64,000 nucleotides of DNA from Herpetosiphon geysericola (lineage in GTDB: Bacteria; Chloroflexota; Chloroflexia; Chloroflexales; Herpetosiphonaceae): the NCBI RefSeq assembly GCF_001306135.1, contig NZ_LGKP01000025.1, forward strand, positions 1 to 64,000. The letters are read 5' to 3'. Below, piece after piece: positions 1 to 7,458 of the stretch. The notes under the pieces are model-generated. The model was not told the origin of the DNA, searched no databases, and was given only the letters and a program-made list of their open reading frames with translations. Within the stretch, counting starts at the first letter, position 1. Every line of letters begins with the position of its first letter. The position numbers and the translations under genes were made by a program.

Positions 1-44
1 GTGTACAGGAATGTATGAGAGGCACCGTCGAGACGAGGCGGACA
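1..44 (+). rRNA. 23S ribosomal RNA, 3' end (partial)
   Basis: The first ~44 bases fit the last helix of bacterial 23S rRNA. A short hairpin (GTACAG / TGTATG around GAA) is followed by GAG, ACCG and a GAGGCGG tail, in the order seen at the 23S 3' end. The position directly upstream of a 5S gene supports this. The match was made by eye on a short stretch and the exact 3' end is approximate. Confidence 0.6.
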
Positions 45-204
45 ACTGGGGTGCTGTGGAGGCCGTGTGAACGGTAGAGCAGACACCCGCAGAAAGCCAA
101 GCGATCATCGGTTGCCGCGCGTCGGCAAGAATGAAATCTGTAATTTATAAACTGCAATTTTCAAAACTATAGTTGTCAAGCTTATCTGTTGTTAGGTTTA
201 CCAT
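45..204 (+). other. 23S-5S internal transcribed spacer
   Basis: About 160 bases lie between the 23S tail and the 5S gene. I see no tRNA in it. The second half is AT-rich. It is probably transcribed and removed during rRNA processing. Confidence 0.5.
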
Positions 205-321
205 TGGTACGTGTCGAGGTGGTTGTGCCCCACGCTGCTCCATCCCGAACCAGGCCGTGAACGCGACACACACCGAGGCTACTGCAGCACCCGCTGTGGG
301 AACGTAGGGGGATGCGTACCA
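205..321 (+). rRNA. rrf: 5S ribosomal RNA
   Basis: The segment is about 117 nt, the normal size for 5S rRNA. The ends pair as helix I (GGTACG at 206-211 with CGTACC at 315-320). The conserved loop C block CATCCCGAAC lies at 241-250, preceded by GTCGAGGTGG. The 3' half has the expected CACCGAGG...GTAGGGGGATG pattern. It follows the 23S 3' end and precedes a strong terminator, as the last gene of an rRNA operon should. Confidence 0.93.
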
Positions 322-328
322 TCCAAAC

Positions 329-365
329 AAATGCGCTAGCTGTTTCAAACAGCTAGCGCATTTTT
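329..365 (+). terminator. rRNA operon terminator
   Basis: A near-perfect 17-bp inverted repeat (329-345 with 347-363, core GCGCTAGCTG / CAGCTAGCGC) is followed by a T run. It starts 8 bases after the 5S 3' end and is the obvious Rho-independent terminator of the rRNA operon. Confidence 0.9.
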
Positions 366-490
366 GTGTCTCTATATTTTTTCGCTTGGATCAAATCGAC
401 TTGTTACCTCATGAATGCTTTGCCCGCACTGCGCTTAATCCAGACAACTATTAATTGTAATCGTGCTAATAGGCAAGCAGCCTAAAATGC

Positions 491-524
491 AAAACCACCA
501 GTTCATCGAACTGGTGGTTTGCTT
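491..524 (-). terminator. Intrinsic terminator of the 14-codon unit
   Basis: A 13-bp perfect stem (492-504 with 508-520, CCACCAGTTC / GAACTGGTGG) has a 3-nt loop. T-rich tracts lie on both sides, so it could work in both directions. On the minus strand it lies about 28 nt after the stop codon of the small ORF at 549-593 and would end that transcript. On the plus strand it could back up the rRNA terminator. Confidence 0.75.
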
Positions 525-548
525 TCGTCTTTTTGCTTCACGATAGGA

Positions 549-593
549 CTAGAGAAGTCCCCCCGTGATGCTACAATGACTACTATCACTCAT
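549..593 (-). CDS. Candidate 14-codon small protein or leader peptide
   Basis: An ATG at 593 opens a 14-codon frame (starts MSDSSHC, ends TGGLL) closed by TAG. It is preceded by AAAGGAGGTGAT, one of the strongest possible Shine-Dalgarno matches, about 8 nt upstream. A sigma-70-like promoter lies at 647-674 and a 13-bp terminator follows, so a transcript of only about 150-160 nt is predicted. I do not recognise the peptide. It contains one Cys and several Ser. It may be a small protein, a signal peptide precursor, or a translated part of a regulatory RNA. No coding statistics are possible at this length. Confidence 0.45.
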   Translation of the reverse strand: MSDSSHCSITGGLL

Positions 594-646
594 TAGCATC
601 ACCTCCTTTATCCCTTGCGGTAGGTATCAATAAAGGTTATGTACGA

Positions 647-674
647 AGTATAGCACGCAGAAAATGATTGTCAA
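647..674 (-). promoter_or_regulatory. Sigma-70-like promoter TTGACA-N16-TATACT
   Basis: On the minus strand a perfect -35 box TTGACA (669-674) is followed after 16 nt by TATACT (647-652). The -35 box overlaps the stop codon of the LysM lipoprotein gene. The promoter therefore gives the short downstream ORF its own transcription start near position 640. Confidence 0.75.
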
Positions 675-1072
675 GGTGTTGGAGTTAGGTCTTTAGACTG
701 ATTTAATGGCATCGTGATTGTCAGATTATTGGTGCCGCTAATCAGCGATGGAATAATCAACGCTTGGCCAATTGAAATAACATTAATATCTTCGAGCTTA
801 TTAGTTGCTGAAATTTCTTCTACGCTGGTGTTGAACGCTAAGGCTATCGATTCGAGCGTATCGCCGTCGCGCACAATATATAAGCCCAATGGTTGGGCAG
901 TTGGCTGTAATTCATTTTTATAGGCTTCACGGGTTGCATCTAAATCGATAGTTGGAGCTGCGGTTAGATTAACAATTGGTTTTGGCGTTGGGCGACTCGC
1001 AACAGGCGTGCCACAGCCAACTAAAGCTGCCAATATCAAACCAACTGCTACTTGATCTCGTCGTTTCATCAT
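671..1072 (-). CDS. LysM-domain lipoprotein
   Basis: This 133-residue protein starts with two basic residues and a hydrophobic stretch ending in the lipobox L-V-G-C, so it should be exported and lipid-anchored. A Pro/Thr-rich linker follows. Residues ~63-109 form one LysM domain (YIVRDGDTLESIA...ISIGQALIIP), a fold that binds peptidoglycan or chitin-like glycans. A weakly conserved tail remains. The start has two adjacent ATGs. AGAGGA lies 2 nt before the first and 5 nt before the second, so 1069 is equally possible. Only 6 bases separate it from the upstream SpoIIM-like gene, which suggests one transcript. The function beyond cell-wall binding cannot be read from the sequence. Confidence 0.88.
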   Translation of the reverse strand: MMKRRDQVAVGLILAALVGCGTPVASRPTPKPIVNLTAAPTIDLDATREAYKNELQPTAQPLGLYIVRDGDTLESIALAFNTSVEEISATNKLEDINVISIGQALIIPSLISGTNNLTITMPLNQSKDLTPTP

Positions 1073-1078
1073 GATCCT

Positions 1079-2086
1079 CTAGAGTGCTGGGATTTCAAGC
1101 TTCAAGGCGCTTGTTTCAGCAGATTCTTGTTTTTGGACGTTGCGTCCAGCTAATAAAAGATAGGCATACATGCTACCAGCACTGATAATACCAACTGCAA
1201 TCTTAAACCACAATGGGAGATATTGGGGTGAGATAAACCCTTCAATCAAGCCCGCTAGAATGAGAAACATCACGATTGCGCCAGAAACTCTGAAGGCCCG
1301 TTGGGCAGCCATTGCTAAAGCAGCCCGCCGCGAAACCATACCTGGCCGTAAGATTGCCCAAGCAAGTTGTAAGCCAGCACCCCCAGCCAGAAAAATGATG
1401 CTTAATTCGACTGGCCCATGGGCGGAAATAAAGCCCCAAAGGTTTTCTGAAAAGCCCATATTTTGCGCTGCACCAGAAATAATGCCAAGCATTAAGCCAT
1501 TGTAGTACATGGCATAGAGGGTCAAAATTCCTAGTGATAAGCCACCAACAAAGGCTTGAAATGCAACAAAAATATTATTTGAGAGAATCATGGCTGCACC
1601 TTGAGCGTTATTATTGTTTAAGTTGCGCCACCATTCAGTCTTGGCTTGAATATCTTCAATGACTGGCTGAAATTCTGGGGCAAGCGCTACACCCCGCGCT
1701 GGATCTTGATAGCTGATGATCCAGGCAACAAGCGCTGGTAGAAAAAACGCCAGAAATGCGATCCCAGTAAACGGCAGTAGCTCGCGAAACGCTTGCGGTA
1801 GTTGATATAAAAAGTAGTTTTTTATCCCAGTTATTGGCGAACTGCGCTCACGATAAATGCTACTATGGCCCCGCGCAACCAGATCGTTTAAATAGATTGT
1901 CAGCGGATGGCCAGGAAAATCGCGCCGTGCTTGGGCCAAGTCGGAAGTTGCTTGGCGATATAAGCGGCCTAGCTCTTGCAATTCGCTAGCATTCATGGCA
2001 ATAATATTACTCTGAGCACGGCTGGTTAGCTGGGTTAATCGCTCCCAAGCATGATGTTTGGCATTGATAAAATCTTCTGCTACCAT
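1079..2086 (-). CDS. SpoIIM/DUF95-family integral membrane protein
   Basis: The protein has 335 residues. A soluble helical N-terminus (~100 residues, typical of the family) precedes six to seven hydrophobic segments, with Gly-rich helices such as FVAFQAFVGGLSLGILTLYAMYYNGLMLGII and the family's HGPVEL motif. In Bacillus, SpoIIM is part of a peptidoglycan-remodelling complex. In non-sporulating bacteria these proteins commonly sit beside RDD proteins and their role is unknown. Here it is divergent from an RDD gene and is followed at 6 bp by a LysM lipoprotein, consistent with an envelope role. The ribosome site AGAGGAG lies 7 nt before the ATG. Confidence 0.85.
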   Translation of the reverse strand: MVAEDFINAKHHAWERLTQLTSRAQSNIIAMNASELQELGRLYRQATSDLAQARRDFPGHPLTIYLNDLVARGHSSIYRERSSPITGIKNYFLYQLPQAFRELLPFTGIAFLAFFLPALVAWIISYQDPARGVALAPEFQPVIEDIQAKTEWWRNLNNNNAQGAAMILSNNIFVAFQAFVGGLSLGILTLYAMYYNGLMLGIISGAAQNMGFSENLWGFISAHGPVELSIIFLAGGAGLQLAWAILRPGMVSRRAALAMAAQRAFRVSGAIVMFLILAGLIEGFISPQYLPLWFKIAVGIISAGSMYAYLLLAGRNVQKQESAETSALKLEIPAL

Positions 2087-2126
2087 AAAGCAACTCCTCT
2101 ACTGATTATATTGTTTGGAGATAGAG

Positions 2127-2942
2127 ATGATTGATAATCGGATGAACGATCGCTATATTATTGATACGCCGGAAAGTATTGAATTTGGGTATGATGTGGC
2201 TGGAATCGGGGTGCGCTTCGTGGCTGCATTAATCGATACTGCCCTCTTCTCAATTATTCTCTTTATTGCCTTTCGTTTATATATCGGCGATCTGAGTATG
2301 ATCATGTTCGTTAATCCGATAGCCATCCAAATTTTCTTTCTGTTCTCTATCTTTACGGTCGTGATTTATTATATCGCCTTTGAACGCTTTTGGAATGGTC
2401 AAACCCCAGGCAAGCGGCTTTTGGGTATTCGGGTGGTGCAAGATGCTGGTAAGCCACTTACTTTCAATGGTAGCTTGATTCGTAATTTGCTCCGTTTGAT
2501 TGATTTTGTGCCAGCCTATTACGCAATTGGCGTATTGTCCATGTTGATCGATAAACGCACGCGCCGTTTGGGCGACTTAGCTGCAAGTACCTTTGTGGTG
2601 CGCGATCGCCAACGAGTTACGCTTGAGATGCTGTTGCAATCGACGCGCGACGATAAAGTTGCGAGTGCATTAAAAGATAGTGGCGCAACGCTGCCAAATA
2701 TTACAGCCTTGCGCCCAGTCGATATGGATTTGGTTCAAAATTTTTTGCTGCGCCGCGGCACCTTAGCGCCTGATCGACGCTTACGGATTGCAACCCAATT
2801 GGCGTATGCGCTCTTTGGGCGGCTTGGTTATAGCGTGCCTGGCGATCCTGAGCAGTTTTTGCAACAGGCTAATGATCAATATGTATTGCTTCGGGCGCAG
2901 GCATTGCAGCAAGCAACATCTGCACCTGTTGCAATAGATTAG
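2127..2942 (+). CDS. RDD-family membrane protein
   Basis: The protein has 271 residues and an N-terminal RDD domain. The Arg and Asp signatures are visible as GVRFVAALIDTALFS and later GKRLLGIRVV...RNLLRLIDFVP...RRLGDLAASTFVV. Three hydrophobic segments lie within residues 20-150. The C-terminal ~110 residues are soluble and not recognised. RDD proteins are small membrane proteins, some linked to transport, and most lack a known function. I chose the ATG at 2127 because GGAG lies 6 nt before it. An in-frame TTG at 2115 is less likely. Its last 74 bases overlap the end of miaA on the other strand. Confidence 0.85.
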   Translation: MIDNRMNDRYIIDTPESIEFGYDVAGIGVRFVAALIDTALFSIILFIAFRLYIGDLSMIMFVNPIAIQIFFLFSIFTVVIYYIAFERFWNGQTPGKRLLGIRVVQDAGKPLTFNGSLIRNLLRLIDFVPAYYAIGVLSMLIDKRTRRLGDLAASTFVVRDRQRVTLEMLLQSTRDDKVASALKDSGATLPNITALRPVDMDLVQNFLLRRGTLAPDRRLRIATQLAYALFGRLGYSVPGDPEQFLQQANDQYVLLRAQALQQATSAPVAID

Positions 2943-3819
2943 GATGCCGAGCGTCGAGGCTAACCCGATTGGGCAAGCGCCGAAACCATGCGCCTTGTTT
3001 GCGCGCAAAGCGATGGGTATTGAATTTGAGTTGGCTGATGCAGGCAGTGGCACTCTGTTGGCCCTGCCACAATGGCCGAAATTCTGCATAGCCCAACCCC
3101 GACATCGCTGGCAGTTCCCAGCCATACCCTTGACGAATTAAACCCCAAACCTCAGCAATCAGCCCTTGCTGAACCATGATCTCAACTCGTTGATCGATCC
3201 GTGCATAGAGTTCGTCGCGGGGTCGCTCCAAATCGAGCGTGAGGATGCGATAAGCTGGCGGCTGGCGACGTTGCAGCTGGCTAATTTGCTGCCCTGTTAC
3301 TGCGAAAACTTCGAGCGCCCGAATAACCCGCCGCACATTGGTGGCATCAATCGTCGCCGCAGCCTCGGGATCAATCGCTTGTAGTTGTTGATGCAGCGCT
3401 GCATGGCCTTCGAGCGCTGCCTGTTGCTCATAGCGTGCGCGCAATTCGTAATTGGGTGCAACCTCAGGAATGCTCCAGCCCTCTAATAAGGCTGCCATAT
3501 ATTGGCCAGTGCCGCCAACCAGAATTGGCAGTTTGGCCCGCTGAACAATGCTCGCAATCGCTGCATAGGCGGCTGCTTGGTAGGTCGCTAAGCTATAATC
3601 CTGATCTGGTTTGACCACATCGATTAAATGATGTTTGACTAGCGCTTGTTCTGCAGGCGTTGGTTTGGCTGTGCCCAAATCCATACCACGATAGACTAAG
3701 CGCGAATCGACTGAGACGATTTCGCCGTTCAAGGCTTGGGCTAAATCAAGTGAAAAAGCGGTTTTGCCAACCGCAGTTGCGCCAACAATGGCGATAATTA
3801 AAGGTTGTGATGCTTGCAT
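2869..3819 (-). CDS. miaA: tRNA dimethylallyltransferase MiaA
   Basis: MiaA transfers a dimethylallyl group to the N6 of A37 in tRNAs that read codons starting with U. The 316-residue protein has the P-loop GATAVGKTAFS near the N-terminus. The DSRLVYRGMDLGTAKP signature follows, then LVGGTGQY and the C-terminal RxFARKQGAWFRR region that contacts tRNA. Length and motif order are standard for the family. I start at 3819 because the sequence from there matches typical MiaA N-termini. An in-frame start at 3855 would add 12 residues. Neither has a clear ribosome site. The 3' end runs 74 bases into the convergent RDD gene. Confidence 0.95.
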   Translation of the reverse strand: MQASQPLIIAIVGATAVGKTAFSLDLAQALNGEIVSVDSRLVYRGMDLGTAKPTPAEQALVKHHLIDVVKPDQDYSLATYQAAAYAAIASIVQRAKLPILVGGTGQYMAALLEGWSIPEVAPNYELRARYEQQAALEGHAALHQQLQAIDPEAAATIDATNVRRVIRALEVFAVTGQQISQLQRRQPPAYRILTLDLERPRDELYARIDQRVEIMVQQGLIAEVWGLIRQGYGWELPAMSGLGYAEFRPLWQGQQSATACISQLKFNTHRFARKQGAWFRRLPNRVSLDARHPNLLQQVQMLLAAMPAPEAIHIDH

Positions 3820-3934
3820 GGGCGCTATGATACAAGTCTCAATCGATTGTTGCAATATTAATTAGGCTCTGATGCTATTTTAGCCATTTTTGAGGTACAG
3901 TACTACAGAACTCTTTTGTGTTAGAGGATCAATC

Positions 3935-4144
3935 ATGACTGAACAACCACCCAAACGTGATGATGATCAAGGCTTTGAAGGCCAGGCTGGCTACGATAGT
4001 GGCTTCCAAGATGGCAAATATACCAATCCTGAAATTGCTGAATCGGGCGATGTAGAGGATCGGGCTGGCTCATATGAAGATGGGTTACGGATTGAGCGTG
4101 ATGATGCCATCGATCAAACCCTCGACGAGCAAGGGGAGGCCTAG
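3935..4144 (+). CDS. Small acidic hypothetical protein
   Basis: This 69-residue protein is very rich in Asp, Glu and Gly (for example DDDQGFEGQAGYDSGFQDG) with no hydrophobic segment, so it is probably cytosolic and partly disordered. I start at ATG 3935, which has AGAGGA about 7 nt upstream. The stop is 2 bases before the GTG of the cysteine ligase, and its end carries the ribosome site for that gene (GGGGAGG). The two are therefore probably translated from one message. I do not recognise a family. Confidence 0.75.
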   Translation: MTEQPPKRDDDQGFEGQAGYDSGFQDGKYTNPEIAESGDVEDRAGSYEDGLRIERDDAIDQTLDEQGEA

Positions 4145-4146
4145 GC

Positions 4147-5337
4147 GTGTTGCTTTATGATACCCTGCGCCAAACCCCGGTTGCCATGGAGCCAATCGAT
4201 GGCTTTGTGCGCATGTATGTGTGTGGCGTGACTCCCTACGATACTACACATATGGGTCATGCTCGCACCTATGTGGTTTATGATACAATTCGGCGCTATT
4301 TGGAATGGCAAGGCTTGCCAGTGATCTATGTGCAAAATGTGACTGATATTGATGACGATATTTTGCGCAAAAGTGCCGAACTTGGCCTGACATGGGATGA
4401 GCTGGGCCGCCAAGAAACAGAGCGTTTCTTACGTGATATGGATTCGCTGAATGTGCGTATGCCCAATCACTATGTCAAAGCTACCGATGCAATCGCTAAA
4501 ATTATCGAAGTGACCAGCGGCTTGATTGAGCGGGGCGTGGCCTACGAAAATCAAGGCAATGTTTATTTCAATGTGCATGCCGACCCTGATTTTGGCAGTT
4601 TGGCGCATAGCGATTATGCCACTATGCTGGAGATTGCCAACCAGCGCGGCAATTTTCCCGATGATCCCCACAAGCGTGACCCATTGGATTTTGTTTTGTG
4701 GCAAGCAACCAAGCCTGGCGAGCCATGGTGGGATAGCCCATGGGGTCGCGGTCGGCCAGGTTGGCATATTGAATGCACTGCTATGGTGCTGGAGTACCTT
4801 GGGCCACACATTAATATTCATGGTGGCGGCAGCGATTTGCAATTTCCGCATCATGCCTGTGAATTAGCCCAAGCAGAGAATTTTACTGGCCAAAGCCCGC
4901 ATGTTGAAGCTTGGTCGCATATTGGTATGGTTTTTTACGAAGGCGAGAAGATGAGTAAATCGCTGGGCAATTTGGTGTTGGCCAGCAAAACCCTCGAACA
5001 CTACAGCGCCGATGCGATTCGGCTGGGCTTGCTCAAATATTATTATCGCGATCAATTTGAGTATAGCGATGACGATGTAGCCTGGGGCGAGCGCACCGTT
5101 GAGCGCTTTAAGCTGGCGGTTAATAGTGGCGTAGCTGGTGGCGCACTTCATGCTGAAGAGTTGCGCAATGAGGCAATCGCAGCACTTGATGCCGATTTTC
5201 AAACACCAGCATGTTTGCAAGCATTGATAACGTTGGCCGAAGCCAGCATCAATGGTGAAATTGACGACGCTGATCTCGCCGCCAGCACCCTGCGTGAGTT
5301 GGGCGCTGTGCTTGGTTTACGCAGCGAATTGTGGTAA
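4147..5337 (+). CDS. MshC-like cysteine ligase (CysS paralogue without anticodon domain)
   Basis: The 396-residue protein has the class I synthetase core: CGVTPYDTTHMGHART (HIGH motif) near residue 28, GRPGWHIEC, GGGSDLQFPHH, and EKMSKSLGN near 270. The Zn ligands (Cys in CGVT, Cys in HIEC, His in FPHH, Glu in HACE) are present. It stops about 80 residues short of a typical cysteinyl-tRNA synthetase and lacks the anticodon-binding end. The signatures CGVTPYD, KRDPLD, GGGSDL and DAIRLGLL look like MshC, the mycothiol-pathway enzyme that joins cysteine to glucosaminyl-inositol. FPHHACE is more CysS-like. The substrate is therefore uncertain. The GTG start has GGGGAGG 8 nt upstream. Confidence 0.8.
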   Translation: MLLYDTLRQTPVAMEPIDGFVRMYVCGVTPYDTTHMGHARTYVVYDTIRRYLEWQGLPVIYVQNVTDIDDDILRKSAELGLTWDELGRQETERFLRDMDSLNVRMPNHYVKATDAIAKIIEVTSGLIERGVAYENQGNVYFNVHADPDFGSLAHSDYATMLEIANQRGNFPDDPHKRDPLDFVLWQATKPGEPWWDSPWGRGRPGWHIECTAMVLEYLGPHINIHGGGSDLQFPHHACELAQAENFTGQSPHVEAWSHIGMVFYEGEKMSKSLGNLVLASKTLEHYSADAIRLGLLKYYYRDQFEYSDDDVAWGERTVERFKLAVNSGVAGGALHAEELRNEAIAALDADFQTPACLQALITLAEASINGEIDDADLAASTLRELGAVLGLRSELW

Positions 5338-5349
5338 TTGCGCTAAATT

Positions 5350-5382
5350 CAACAAGGGTAGCCTCTACGACTACCCTTGTTG
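5350..5382. terminator. Inverted repeat between convergent genes
   Basis: A 12-bp stem, CAACAAGGGTAG (5350-5361) with CTACCCTTGTTG (5371-5382), lies between the convergent cysteine-ligase and DUF1499 genes. There is no good T run on either side, so it is a weaker terminator or an mRNA-stabilising hairpin. Confidence 0.5.
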
Positions 5383-5393
5383 GCTCGAAATGC

Positions 5394-5969
5394 TTACTGA
5401 CTTGGTGTGCCTAAATCTTCCTCAAGTGCATGCACCAATTGGCGAATATGCCGCCGATTTGCCCCAAGATCTGCACCGCCAACCTTGGATGCCGATTGGA
5501 TATCCACGCGAGTTTGCCCGCCTTCATCGTTAAAGGCCACAGTTAACTCATCGGTGAAGATTCCAAACATCACATCAATATCGACTTTGAGCGACATTTG
5601 GCTATCGGAACGATTCGTAATTGTCCAACCACGTTGGGCTTGAATCGCCCGAATTCCTGCTTCATAGAGCGTCTTTTGATCTTGGCTGAAGCGTGGAGTC
5701 ATGAGTTCAGGAATAAGCGGGGTATCGCTGGTTGCAGCGCGATTGGTGGTTAGCCCACGTTCAAATTTATCGCGAAAGTTTGGCACAAAACGGAAGGCAT
5801 AAAACACCAAGCCAAGACAAACCACAAACAGGACGATCCGTTTGCCTGGGAACATTTTAGGTTGTGGCCGAAAAATCCAACGAACTGTTGAGAAGAGTGC
5901 CATCGAAGCTAAAAGAATCGAGCTTGCGACCACTACTTCCCATGGGAACACATCCTGATAGTAATTCAT
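5394..5969 (-). CDS. DUF1499-domain membrane protein
   Basis: The protein has 191 residues. Two hydrophobic helices lie at residues ~8-30 and ~42-62. The C-terminal ~110 residues match the DUF1499 pattern, ending with the family hallmark GGQTRVDIQSASKVGGADLG followed by NRRHIRQLVHAL. The soluble domain should sit on one face of the membrane. The role of DUF1499 proteins is unknown. An AGGAGG-type ribosome site precedes the ATG. It is transcribed divergently from the WYL regulator gene. Confidence 0.8.
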   Translation of the reverse strand: MNYYQDVFPWEVVVASSILLASMALFSTVRWIFRPQPKMFPGKRIVLFVVCLGLVFYAFRFVPNFRDKFERGLTTNRAATSDTPLIPELMTPRFSQDQKTLYEAGIRAIQAQRGWTITNRSDSQMSLKVDIDVMFGIFTDELTVAFNDEGGQTRVDIQSASKVGGADLGANRRHIRQLVHALEEDLGTPSQ

Positions 5970-6192
5970 GCATCCTCCTAGGCAAAAAGAACGAATGGTA
6001 CAAACATTGCCTTGGTCTTTGGTCGATACGTGCTATGCTACCACATTCAGTGCAAGCTGTTGACGAGCCGCAATCGTTGCATCCACGAGTGGCTATCGTT
6101 GCGCTTACCTAGGTTGTTTGTAGTCCCATATGTGCCCCATATTCCACCCTACATTGTGTTAAAAGGGCCTCTTTTGGAATAGTGAGGAAACC

Positions 6193-7221
6193 GTGAATAC
6201 AAAACGACAAGCACGCGGGATCAAGCGTTCATCGGTGATGAAGGTTCAGCGCCAGATGTTATTGCTGCGTTGTTTGGGGAGTGGCCCTAAAACGAGCGAT
6301 GCTTTGATCGATGAAGTTAATAGCCAGATGCTCGAAGCCTATCCTAAGGCTGCTCGCGAAGCACTGCGCCACGATTTGCGGGCCTTGCGCGAGGTTTTCG
6401 GCTGTGTGATCGAGTATACCGCTTCGGTGGGCTATCGCTTGGTCAGCGTTGGCGATTTGGCCTTGCTCAATTTATCAAATGATGAAATTGCCGCCTTGCG
6501 CTTTCTCGATGCCAGTTATCCTGCCAATAGCAGCTTGCCCGACCATCAACAGGTGCGGCGTTTGGTCGAGCGGATTATCGATTTTTTGCCGATCGAGCGG
6601 CGCGGGGCCTTGAATGCTGGTGAGCCAATTTTATACCAAGCTGGCCCCGTTGCTCCCTACGACCACGATGCCCAAATTATGCGTAGTTTGCGTAAAGCGC
6701 TGGCCCAACGCCGCGAAATTCGCTTTCGCTATAGCTCAAGTCAGCGTGAAGGCGAGGAGAATCATCGGGTTGGGCCAGTTAATATTTTTACTCGTGATGG
6801 CCATGCCTATTTGTTGGGCTATTGCTTCGAAGGCCCACAACAGATGGCCGAGCGCATTGGCCGCTATGTTGATTATCGGATTGACTATATCAGCAAAAAT
6901 AGCTTGACGATTTTGCCGCGTGTGTTGCCGCCAGCCTTGCCCAAACGCCCAACATGGACGGTAAAATATGAGCTGCGCGATGTTGTGGCTCGCAATAAAA
7001 AGGTCGCTCACTGGTTCGATAATACCGAGATTGACTATCGGCCTGATGGCTCGGCGTTGGTAACAGCCACGGTGCATAATCTTTGGCAAACCCGCCAAAT
7101 TCTCTTGCGCTACTTAGACAATTGCCGTGTGCTAGAGCCGCCAGAGCTCATTGATATGATGCGGGCAACTGCCCAAGGCTTGCGCGATTTGTACCCGCCG
7201 AGTAGCAACGAAATTGGCTAA
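6193..7221 (+). CDS. WYL-domain transcriptional regulator
   Basis: The 342-residue protein has an N-terminal winged-helix region (residues ~15-85, including ALRHDLRALREVFGCVIEY...GYRLV) and a WYL domain (residues ~165-245, with REIRFRY...VGPVNIFTRDGHAYLLGYC). A WCX-like C-terminus follows, ending in ILLRYLDNCRVLEPPEL. WYL proteins sense ligands, often nucleic acids or nucleotides, and regulate DNA-damage or defence genes. No defence genes are adjacent here. The GTG start has GAGG 6 nt upstream. The target genes cannot be deduced. Confidence 0.85.
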   Translation: MNTKRQARGIKRSSVMKVQRQMLLLRCLGSGPKTSDALIDEVNSQMLEAYPKAAREALRHDLRALREVFGCVIEYTASVGYRLVSVGDLALLNLSNDEIAALRFLDASYPANSSLPDHQQVRRLVERIIDFLPIERRGALNAGEPILYQAGPVAPYDHDAQIMRSLRKALAQRREIRFRYSSSQREGEENHRVGPVNIFTRDGHAYLLGYCFEGPQQMAERIGRYVDYRIDYISKNSLTILPRVLPPALPKRPTWTVKYELRDVVARNKKVAHWFDNTEIDYRPDGSALVTATVHNLWQTRQILLRYLDNCRVLEPPELIDMMRATAQGLRDLYPPSSNEIG

Positions 7222-7250
7222 GCATAGGTTAGGGTTAGAGTACAGCTATT

Positions 7251-7280
7251 TTTGCAGATCTCAGTAGGCTATAGTACAAT
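7251..7280 (+). promoter_or_regulatory. Promoter of the 6S-like RNA
   Basis: TTTGCA (7251-7256) and TACAAT (7275-7280) are separated by 18 nt. They place a start near 7287, exactly where the first strand of the closing stem of the downstream RNA begins. Confidence 0.6.
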
Positions 7281-7286
7281 AAGGCG

Positions 7287-7450
7287 CACCCTTCGCTGTA
7301 CGTGCGGTGGGAATTAGTTTTGAGCCAACACTTTATGAAGGGGAGCTGGGTTCCGCGACTAGTGCGGCTGGTGTTGCACGACTCAAGGGCTGGCACCCAC
7401 CTGCGAAAGCAGGTTCAAAACTACCCCGCTCACGGCTGATTGAAGGGTGT
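7287..7450 (+). ncRNA. ssrS: 6S-like regulatory RNA candidate
   Basis: About 160 nt fold as a long rod. ACCCTTC (7288-7294) pairs with GAAGGGT (7442-7448). TAGTTTTGA (7315-7323) pairs with TCAAAACTA (7415-7423). A CCTGC-GAAA-GCAGG hairpin (7400-7413) lies on the 3' side of the central region. An apical arm carries CCGC...GCGG and CAACAC/GTGTTG pairs. This long closing stem, open centre with a 3' small hairpin, and apical arm is the 6S RNA plan. 6S RNA binds RNA polymerase holoenzyme. A T-rich tract (7449-7458) follows. The alternative is a cis-acting leader of holA, whose start is 10 nt away. No covariance search was possible. Confidence 0.6.
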
Positions 7451-7458
7451 TTTCTTTT

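Noticed and set aside
2-69. Possible end of a protein gene at the window start (frame 2, ending TGA)
   Set aside because: The sequence fits the 23S rRNA 3' end and spacer, and the next gene is 5S rRNA.
59-78. 17 of 20 bases shared with 56647-56666 (GAGGC...TGAACGGTAGA)
   Set aside because: In 64 kb many pairs of 20-base words match this well by chance, and the contexts differ.
145-348. 67-codon minus-strand frame across the start of the window
   Set aside because: It lies over the 5S rRNA and begins inside the rRNA terminator hairpin, so it is a chance frame.
7287-7450. T-box riboswitch because of GGGTTCCGCG
   Set aside because: The T-box core AGGGTGGNACCGCG is not matched, no specifier loop is visible, and holA is not a T-box-type gene.
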